Source of the DNA: JAKQIM01 sp029557965 | GTDB lineage: Bacteria; Chloroflexota; Anaerolineae; Anaerolineales; UBA4823 | NCBI GenBank assembly: GCA_035341015.1 | Contig: DAOQUL010000013.1 | Coordinates: 7,866 to 71,865 of the forward strand | DNA: 64,000 nucleotides | Direction of reading: 5' to 3' | Shown: positions 41,430-49,100 of the stretch, in pieces | Layout of the letters: the number at the start of each line of letters is the position of its first letter | Position numbering within the stretch: position 1 is the first letter of the stretch | Made by a program: the position numbers and the translations under genes | Notes under the pieces: model-generated | Told to the model about the DNA's origin: nothing | The model's database searches: none | What the model saw: the letters and a program-made list of their open reading frames with translations, nothing else

Positions 41430-41981
41430 ATGACACCAAAGAAACGAAAAGAAACGCATGCCGCCGAAGCACCCCCCATGGCGGGTGATGCGAATGAACC
41501 GGGTGGGACCACCCCTGGCGTAGCCCAACTGCAGAACGACCTGGCAGCCGCTGAAACCAAAGCAGAAGAATACTTGCAAGGCTGGCAGCGCGAACGTTCA
41601 GATTTTGCCAATTACCGGCGCCGTATTGAGCGCGAGCAGTCCAGCGGGGCGCAAAATGCCCTGGGCAGCGCCATCCGCCGCTACCTGGATATTGCCGACG
41701 ACCTGGAACGGGCGCTCAAGAATCGCCCCGCCGAGGGCGATGGCGCAGCCTGGGCGCAGGGGATAGACCTCATTTATCGCAAACTGTTGGTTGCTTTTGA
41801 TGCCGATGGCGTTAAGCCGATTGAAGCCGAAGGCAAGGCTTTTGATCCTTCAATGCACGAGGCCATTTCGCAAGAAGACAGCCCAGAACATGAAAGCGGG
41901 CAGGTGATCGGCGTGGTGCAGACCGGTTATATTTTGGGCGAGCGAGTGCTGCGCCCGGCGCGTGTGCGTGTAGCAAGATAA
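41430..41981 (+). CDS. grpE: Nucleotide exchange factor GrpE
   Basis: The 183-residue protein starts at ATG 41430 after AAGGAGTAACC. A charged, disordered N-terminus (to about residue 30) precedes the long coiled coil (ETKAEEYLQGWQRERSDFANYRRRIEREQ). The beta-domain has the GrpE signature block FDPSMHEAISQEDSPEHESGQVIGVVQTGYILGERVLRPARVRVA. GrpE releases ADP from DnaK. It is nine bases after hrcA and 28 before dnaK. Confidence 0.93.
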   Translation: MTPKKRKETHAAEAPPMAGDANEPGGTTPGVAQLQNDLAAAETKAEEYLQGWQRERSDFANYRRRIEREQSSGAQNALGSAIRRYLDIADDLERALKNRPAEGDGAAWAQGIDLIYRKLLVAFDADGVKPIEAEGKAFDPSMHEAISQEDSPEHESGQVIGVVQTGYILGERVLRPARVRVAR

Positions 41982-42009
41982 TCATCATTCATTATCAAGG
42001 AGTGTAATT

Positions 42010-43935
42010 ATGTCTAAAATCATTGGTATTGACCTGGGCACCACCAACTCGGTGGTGGCGGTGATGGAAGGTGGCGAACCGGTTGTGATCCCTTCGGCTG
42101 AAGGCGAGCGGTTGGTGCCTTCTGTCGTGGCGGTCAACAAGAACCACGAACGCCTGGTGGGGCGGGTTGCCCGCAACCAGGCCGTGGTGAACCCTGAGAA
42201 CACCGTTTTCTCGATCAAGCGCTTCATGGGGCGCAAGTTTGATGACCCCGAAGTGCAGCGCGCCATCTCGCGCGTGCCCTACAAAGTCACCAAAGCCCCC
42301 AATGGTGACGTGCGTGTGGTGCTGGATGGGCGCGAATATTCTCCCCCCGAAATCTCAGCCATGATCTTGGGCAAGCTGAAAGCAGATGCCGAGGCTTACC
42401 TGGGTGAGACCGTCACCCAGGCTGTTATCACCGTCCCGGCTTACTTCAATGATGCCCAGCGTAACGCCACCAAAGACGCCGGCAAGATCGCGGGTTTGGA
42501 AGTGCTGCGCATTATCAACGAGCCTACGGCTTCTTCCCTGGCCTATGGGCTGGACAAGAAGAAAGAAGAAGTGATCGCCGTGTATGATTTGGGCGGCGGC
42601 ACCTTCGATATCTCGGTCTTGGACGTGGGCGATGGCGTCTTCCAGGTGCGCTCTACCAATGGCGACACCTTTTTGGGCGGCGATGATTTTGACCTGCGGG
42701 TGATCGATTACCTGGCGGATGAATTCAAGCGTGAGAACGGTGTAGACTTGCGCCAGGATCGCCAGGCTTTGCAGCGCCTGCGCGAGGCCTCTGAGAAGGC
42801 TAAGATCGAGCTTTCTAGCATGATGCAAACCGAGATCAACCTGCCCTATATCACGGCTGATGCCTCCGGCCCCAAGCACATGGTGATGACCCTGACGCGT
42901 GCCAAGCTGGAACAGCTTACCCGCGATTTGATCGACCGTTCCTTATCCCCGGTCAAGCTGGCGCTGCGCGATGCCAGCCTGGAAGCTAAGCAGATCAACG
43001 AAGTGGTCTTGGTTGGAGGCATGACCCGCATGCCTGCCGTGCAAGAGTCTGTGCGCGGCCTGTTTGGCAAAGACCCTCACAAAGGCGTGAACCCTGATGA
43101 GGTGGTGGCAGTTGGCGCGGCAATCCAGGCCGGTGTTTTGGGAGGCGATGTCAAAGATATCCTGCTGCTCGACGTGACCCCCCTAACCCTCTCGGTTGAG
43201 ACCTTGGGCGGCGTAGCAACCCCGCTCATCGAGCGCAACACCACCATCCCCACCCGCAAGAGCCAGGTCTTCTCTACCGCCAGCGATAACCAGCCCCAGG
43301 TAGAGATCCATGTCCTGCAGGGCGAGCGCCCCATGGCCAATGATAACAAATCGTTGGGCAAGTTCATCCTGGATGGCATTCCCCCTGCACCGCGCGGCCT
43401 GCCGCAGATTGAAGTGACCTTCGATATCGATGCCAACGGCATCATTAAGGTGACCGCTTCAGATAAGGCCTCTGGACGCAGCCAACACATCACCATCACA
43501 GCTTCTTCTGGCCTGAATGACACTGAGGTCGAGCGCATGCGCCGCGAGGCTGAGCAGCACGCCGATGAGGACAAACAGCGCAAGGAGCTGATTGAAGCCC
43601 ACAACCAGGCGGATAATGCCGTCTATACGGCTGAGAAAGCCCTGCGCGACTATGGCGATAAGGTCCCTGCAGATGTGCGCAGCAAGATTGAAGCCGAGGT
43701 GGCCAATGTCAAGCAGGCCATGCAGAGCAACAATGCTGAAACGATGAAGCAAGCCACCGAGAAGTTATTCGTCGAGATCCAAAAGATTGGCGCCTCTATG
43801 TACGGGCAAGGTGGCCCAGGCATGGGCGAGGCGGGGGCACCCGGCCCCGAGGGCGGCCCACAAGCCGGACCTCAGCCAGGGCCAACCCCCGGCGGTGACG
43901 AAGACGTGGTGGACGGCGAATTCCGCAACGTGTAA
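42010..43935 (+). CDS. dnaK: Chaperone DnaK (Hsp70)
   Basis: The 641-residue protein is a full Hsp70: IGIDLGTTNSVVAVMEGG at the start, the phosphate-2 motif VYDLGGGTFDISVLD, VLVGGMTRMPAV, the interdomain linker DILLLDVTPLTLSVET, the substrate-binding domain, then the helical lid. The tail is rich in Gly/Pro (GEAGAPGPEGGPQAGPQPG) and ends in DEDVVDGEFRNV, a variant of the usual EEVD-like bacterial tail. The start follows AAGGAGTGTAATT. It works with DnaJ and GrpE encoded beside it. A 17-bp-stem hairpin follows the stop codon. Confidence 0.97.
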   Translation: MSKIIGIDLGTTNSVVAVMEGGEPVVIPSAEGERLVPSVVAVNKNHERLVGRVARNQAVVNPENTVFSIKRFMGRKFDDPEVQRAISRVPYKVTKAPNGDVRVVLDGREYSPPEISAMILGKLKADAEAYLGETVTQAVITVPAYFNDAQRNATKDAGKIAGLEVLRIINEPTASSLAYGLDKKKEEVIAVYDLGGGTFDISVLDVGDGVFQVRSTNGDTFLGGDDFDLRVIDYLADEFKRENGVDLRQDRQALQRLREASEKAKIELSSMMQTEINLPYITADASGPKHMVMTLTRAKLEQLTRDLIDRSLSPVKLALRDASLEAKQINEVVLVGGMTRMPAVQESVRGLFGKDPHKGVNPDEVVAVGAAIQAGVLGGDVKDILLLDVTPLTLSVETLGGVATPLIERNTTIPTRKSQVFSTASDNQPQVEIHVLQGERPMANDNKSLGKFILDGIPPAPRGLPQIEVTFDIDANGIIKVTASDKASGRSQHITITASSGLNDTEVERMRREAEQHADEDKQRKELIEAHNQADNAVYTAEKALRDYGDKVPADVRSKIEAEVANVKQAMQSNNAETMKQATEKLFVEIQKIGASMYGQGGPGMGEAGAPGPEGGPQAGPQPGPTPGGDEDVVDGEFRNV

Positions 43936-43939
43936 TGTG

Positions 43940-43977
43940 ATGGATACAACCGCCTGGCATCAGGCGGTTGTATCCAT
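43940..43977. terminator. Perfect hairpin between dnaK and dnaJ
   Basis: Two 17-bp arms (43940-43956 and 43961-43977) with a 4-nt loop GCAT start four bases after the dnaK stop. No T-run follows, and dnaJ starts 10 bp later. It may stabilise the 3' end of a dnaK mRNA or reduce readthrough into dnaJ. Confidence 0.6.
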
Positions 43978-43987
43978 AGAATAAACT

Positions 43988-45118
43988 ATGGCCCCACGCG
44001 ATTATTATGAAGTGCTTGGCGTTCCTCGGAACGCTTCAATGGACGATATCAAAGCTTCGTTCCGTAAACTGGCGCGCCAGTATCACCCCGATGTCAGCCA
44101 AGAGCCGCAAGCTGAAGAACGCTTCAAGGAGGTCAACGAAGCCTACGGCGTGCTTTCGGATCCAGATAAACGCTCTGCCTATGACCGCTTCGGCCATGCC
44201 GGGGTGCAAGGCACGGGCGGCATGCCCGACTACACCGTAGATTTTGCCGATATCTTTGAAGGGCTGTTCGGCGGGATGGGCGGTTTTGGCGGCTTTGGGC
44301 GATCCACAACGCGTTCGCGCAATGCACCGCGGCGCGGGGCCGACTTGCAGTATAAATTGAGCCTGACCTTCGAACAGGCTGTCTTTGGCGTGGAAAAAGA
44401 GGTCGATATCACGCGAGACGAGCTGTGCGAGTCCTGCGGCGGCAAAGGTGCCGAGCCGGGCACCTCTGTGACGCGCTGCGGCACCTGCAACGGTTCGGGT
44501 GAGGTGCGCCAGGTGCGCCAGACTTTGCTTGGTTCGATGGTGCAGGTCTCTACCTGCCCGGCCTGCAATGGCGCTGGCGAAACGATCTCAACCCCTTGCA
44601 AAACTTGCAGCGGGCGTGGCCTGGTACGCCGCACGCGTAAGAAGGCCGTCAGTGTACCGGCAGGTGTGGATACGGGCAACCAGATCCGCCTGGCAGGCGA
44701 GGGCCAGCCTGGCGTCAATGGCGGCCCGCATGGCAACCTGTACCTGGTGGTCGAGGTGCAGCCGCACAAATTCTTCCACCGCAAAGACAATGACGTGCTG
44801 TTAGATTTGGGCATTAACGTGGCCCAGGCCACGCTGGGCGCTGAAGTGGAAGTTCCCACCGTAGATGGCCCGGCCAAGTTAAAGATCCCGGCTGGCATCC
44901 AGCCCGGCAAAGTTTTGCGCATGCGCGGCAAGGGCGTGCCCATCCTGCGCAGCAGCGGCCGCGGCGATCAACTGGTGATCGTCAATGTAGAAATTCCCAA
45001 GAACCTCAATGCCGAACAGCGCCAACTCTTCGAGCAGTTGGCAAAAAGCCTGGGCACTGAGGCCCACCCGGCTGAACGCAGCATTATCGATTGGCTGAAA
45101 GAGGCATTAGGCGGATGA
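43988..45118 (+). CDS. dnaJ: Chaperone DnaJ (Hsp40)
   Basis: The 376-residue type I Hsp40 has the J domain (DYYEVLGVPRNASMDDIKASFRKLARQYHPD with HPD), a Gly/Phe-rich region (GLFGGMGGFGGFGRS), four zinc-finger repeats CESCGGKG, CGTCNGSG, CPACNGAG and CKTCSGRG, and the C-terminal substrate domains. The start is close after the dnaK hairpin with no strong ribosome site. Its stop overlaps prmA (ATGA). It delivers clients to DnaK and stimulates its ATPase. Confidence 0.96.
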   Translation: MAPRDYYEVLGVPRNASMDDIKASFRKLARQYHPDVSQEPQAEERFKEVNEAYGVLSDPDKRSAYDRFGHAGVQGTGGMPDYTVDFADIFEGLFGGMGGFGGFGRSTTRSRNAPRRGADLQYKLSLTFEQAVFGVEKEVDITRDELCESCGGKGAEPGTSVTRCGTCNGSGEVRQVRQTLLGSMVQVSTCPACNGAGETISTPCKTCSGRGLVRRTRKKAVSVPAGVDTGNQIRLAGEGQPGVNGGPHGNLYLVVEVQPHKFFHRKDNDVLLDLGINVAQATLGAEVEVPTVDGPAKLKIPAGIQPGKVLRMRGKGVPILRSSGRGDQLVIVNVEIPKNLNAEQRQLFEQLAKSLGTEAHPAERSIIDWLKEALGG

Positions 45119-46065
45119 GCAAACAAACCTGGTTAGAGGTATCGCTTAACGTAGATGGCGAGCTGGCTGAGGCCGTGGCTGAAGTGCTGGCGCGCTACAT
45201 TCCTGACGGCGTGGTGATCGAATCGACTGCCGTGACTGCCGGCCCAGAAGACGAGGGCGGGCAGGCGGTGGGTCCCCTGCGCGTGTGCGGCTACCTGCCC
45301 ATGGATGAGCACCTGGAAGAGAACCGCCAGCGCATTGTGGAAGGCTTGTGGTACCTTTCGCGCATTGCCGATGGCAAGACCTCAGCGCTGCCCGAGCCAA
45401 CATTCCGGCCCATCCAAGAAGTCAATTGGATGGAGGCTTGGAAGGAGCATTACCACCCCATTCCGGTGGGCCAGGGCTTGATCATTGTGCCGGCCTGGCT
45501 CGAAACACCTCCTGGTGGGCGGATGCCCATTCGCATTGACCCCGGCATGGCCTTTGGCACCGGCACCCACCCCACCACCCAGCTTTGCCTGGCGCTCTTG
45601 GAAAAATATGTGCAAACGGTTGGGCCAGCAGAAGGCTGGCAGGTGATTGACGTCGGCTGCGGCTCAGGTATTTTGGCTGTGGCGGCGCTCAAGCTGGGGG
45701 CAGGCCGCGCCCTGGGGGTCGATATTGACCCCGAGGCCGTGGATGCCAGCCGCCAGAATGCCGCCGGCAATGGCGTTTTAGAAGCCCTGGAATTGGGGGT
45801 TGGCTCGGTAGAGGAACTGCGGGCCGGGCAGTTTGGCTTGCAGCAAGCCGGGTTGGTCTTTGCCAACATCCTGGCGCCGGTGTTGGTGCGCCTGCTGGAT
45901 CAGGGCCTGGGCGATCTGGTGACGCCTGGGGGCTGGCTGGTGCTTTCGGGCATCTTGGATGAACAAAGCCCCGATGTCGAAGCCGCTTTACACAAACACG
46001 GCCTGCGGCTGGTAGAGCGCTTCCAAAGTGGCGATTGGGTGGCCCTGGCGGCCAGTCAAGCCTAA
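45115..46065 (+). CDS. prmA: Ribosomal protein L11 methyltransferase PrmA
   Basis: The start is ATG 45115, in the ATGA overlap with dnaJ. The product is 316 residues. The N-terminal L11-binding half is followed by the linker MEAWKEHYHPIPVGQGLIIVPAW, the substrate motif DPGMAFGTGTHPTTQLCL, and the SAM-binding motif VIDVGCGSGILAVAALKLGAGRALGVDIDPEAV. The NILAP motif follows (VFANILAPVLV). It trimethylates ribosomal protein L11. Location at the end of dnaK-dnaJ operons is a known arrangement in Gram-positive bacteria and relatives. A strong bidirectional terminator follows. Confidence 0.93.
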   Translation: MSKQTWLEVSLNVDGELAEAVAEVLARYIPDGVVIESTAVTAGPEDEGGQAVGPLRVCGYLPMDEHLEENRQRIVEGLWYLSRIADGKTSALPEPTFRPIQEVNWMEAWKEHYHPIPVGQGLIIVPAWLETPPGGRMPIRIDPGMAFGTGTHPTTQLCLALLEKYVQTVGPAEGWQVIDVGCGSGILAVAALKLGAGRALGVDIDPEAVDASRQNAAGNGVLEALELGVGSVEELRAGQFGLQQAGLVFANILAPVLVRLLDQGLGDLVTPGGWLVLSGILDEQSPDVEAALHKHGLRLVERFQSGDWVALAASQA

Positions 46066-46113
46066 CCGATGAATAAAAAAAACGGCGTTGCGCCGTTTTT
46101 TTTATTCATCGGT
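46065..46113. terminator. Bidirectional intrinsic terminator between prmA and the GGDEF gene
   Basis: A perfect 23-bp stem (46065-46087 / 46091-46113) with a 3-nt loop TTG. The core CGGCG-TTG-CGCCG is flanked by A8 on the left and T8 on the right, so each strand reads as a GC hairpin followed by a U-tract. It overlaps the stop codons of both convergent genes. Confidence 0.92.
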
Positions 46114-49100
46114 ATACAGCCGCACCTGGTTGCGCCCCGACTGCTTGGCGACATACATGGCGCTGTCGGCGCGGTCCAGCAGGCTGGCCAAATCGGGGAT
46201 ACTGCTCTTAAATTCGGCTACCCCCAGGCTGATCGTGATGGGGATTGGCCCGCGGTCTGTGTCAATGGGGGTTTTTTCCACATGGCTGCGCAGACGCTCT
46301 GCCAGCAGAGATGCGCCCTGGATATCCGTTTCGGGTAAGATGATCACAATTTCCTCACCGCCGTAGCGCCCCATCACATCCACGTCTCGGATCTTGCTGC
46401 GCAGGCGGCCGGTCAGGCCAATCAACACCTGGTCGCCGGCCGCGTGGCCGTAGGTGTCATTGACTTGCTTGAAACGATCCAGGTCCATCATAATGGCTGA
46501 GAAAGGCCTGCCGAAGCGCCGGAAGCGCTCGACCTCGCGCTGGCCTAGCTCAAAGAAGCCCCGCCGGTTGAACAGCCCCGTCAATGGGTCGGTAATTGCC
46601 AGCCACTGGACTTCTTTCAACAGGCGGGTGTTCTCAATGGCAATGGCGGTATTTGCAGCCAGCATTTCCATCAGGTACAGGTCTTCGGTGGTATAGGCGT
46701 TGGCTTTATAGCTTTGGGTTGAGAGCATGCCAATGATACGGTCGCCCAGGCGCAGCGGCACTGCCAGGATCGAGCGGGTGTAATCTTCTTCACCAAAATG
46801 AACACCATCAAATCCAACTTCTTTTTCCATGTCTTCGATGTAGATGGACGCCCCCGATGCAATCACCCTGCCGCTTAGCCCCTTGTCGATCGGCATGCGG
46901 GTGTTCGGATTGCGACCTCCCCGGTCAATCAAATACACCGCTTCAACCTCGCTGTGGGCCTCGTCTACCAGGGTGATGACAAAAGCCTCGGCTGGCATGA
47001 GCTGGCTCGCGGCCTCGTGCACCGCGCCGTAGATTTGCTCGGGATCGAAACTGGCTGAGACGACTTCTTGGCTAACCCGGTGCAAGATCGCGCGGCGCTC
47101 GGCGGCCTGGCGCGCGTCTTGGTACAGGCGGGCGTTTTCTACCGCCACCGCGGCCTGCTGGGCAAACAAGGTCAGCAGTTGCAGGTCAGAGCTGTCGAAA
47201 TTGCGCAGGGGGTCTGATGCGGTCATGCCAATCACGCCCACCAGCCGCCCGCCCACCGTCAGCGGTGTGACCATTACCGTATGCCAGGAGCCTTCGTCAT
47301 ACTGCTGAGAACGGCCTGACCAATCGCTGTAATTTTGGATGATCAACGGCTGCAGGCTTTCGGCTGTGCGGCCCATGGCGCCCTCGCCCATGCGCATTTG
47401 TACTCCGGTGAAGTCGTGGCCCATGTTGTAACTGGCCACAATTTCGATCGTGTTTTGGTCGTCGTGATACAGCCCCAGCTCGCCGCCAGCCGCCTCAAGC
47501 AGTGACACTGCCCGCTCCAGGATGGTTTGCAGCAGCTTGCCAAGCTCCAATTCGGCTGAGATATCTGCCGCGGTGGCGCGCAGCGCGTCTAATTGCTGGA
47601 CGCGCTCCTGTTCGGCCGCAAACAAGCGCGCATTTTCCATCACAATTGCCACCTGGTCGGCAAAGGCCACTGCCAGGCGGGCATGATCTGGCGTGTAGCG
47701 GTTGGGTTGGTAGCTGTCAATCGAAAGCATGCCCACCACGCGCTCGCGTACGATCAACGGCACGCCCAGCCAAGAACGGATCTTGATCAGCTCAAACTCC
47801 GGAAAATCCTCGCCGACATTGCCGAGAATGTAAGGTTGGCGGCTTTCGATCACCTGTGTGTTGGGGTTCGGCCCAGGGATGGGAAAGTGCATGCCGATCA
47901 CTTTTTGGGGCGTTGGCCAACCCACCCCGCCCACAATCTCTAAATACCCGTTGCGCAGCAGTTGCACCGAAGCGCTGTCGAAAGGCACCACCCTCTCCAA
48001 CTGTTCCATGATGAGCTTCATGGCTTCGTCTTGCTTGAGTGTGCTGGCAACGATAGCGCCCGCCTGGCGCAGCGTTTCAGCTTCTTGGGCGCGCTGGCGC
48101 GACCTCTCGAACAACTGCGAATTTTCAATTGCCACGGCTGCCTGGCTGGCAAAGGCCTGGGCCAGGTTGGCTGAACGTTCATCGAAAGCGTTCTCCTGGC
48201 GGCTGTCAAGGGTCAGCAGGCCAATCGTCATACCGCGCCCGTGCAGCGGCACCCCCATCCAGCCCTTGATGTAATAGGAATTGCCCCAATTCTGGAAGAA
48301 TGGGTTTTCTTGGGCATTTGCCAGGATCAGGGGGGTGGCGCGGTTCTGAACGCTTTCGAACAGCTCATCCACCAGGTAAACTTTGCCAATCACTTCTTCT
48401 GGGTTTTCAAGTCCGCGTCCAGCAACCGCCCGCAAGGAAATGCCTTCAAGCAGAAAGACGCAGGCGCTGTCGAAAGGCACTACCTGCTCCAGGTGAACCA
48501 TGATGTTATCAAGCACCTGGCGCAGATCCAGGCTGGAAGCAATGGCTGCTGTGGCCTGGCGCAGGTTATCCGCTTCTTGGGCGCGCCGCTGTGCCAGGTC
48601 TAAGGACCAGGCCTCGGCAATGGCCAATGAAACTTGCGCTGCCACCTGGTCACAAAGAGAGATTTCGCGCCTGGTGAAGCGATGCGGCTGTTGAAAGCCA
48701 AAGAGCACCGAGCCGAGCTTCTTCTCGCCTGCGATCAAAGGCAGCGCCAGGGCTGAGCGCAATGAAATTTCTTGTGCTAACCGCTGGCTGATGTGGGGCG
48801 TTTGGAGGGCGTCTTCGATCACCACTGGCTTGCCTGTTTCTAAGACGGCATTCGTGATCGTTTCTTTGCCAATGTTGAAGATCATTTCGGGGTAAGCATG
48901 CTGCATCTTGCCAGAAGCTGCCCCTGGCAGGATGCGCTGGAGCTCTTCATTCCACAGGTTGATGTAGCAGTCGTCTGAGTTGATCAGGTTTGACATCTGG
49001 TCTGCCAGCGCTTGGAGCATGTCAGAAAAGTCTGAAACGCTGATGGCCGTGCGGGTGATGTCATTCAGCAGGGCAAGCTGCCGTCCGTGGGCTTCAGCAG

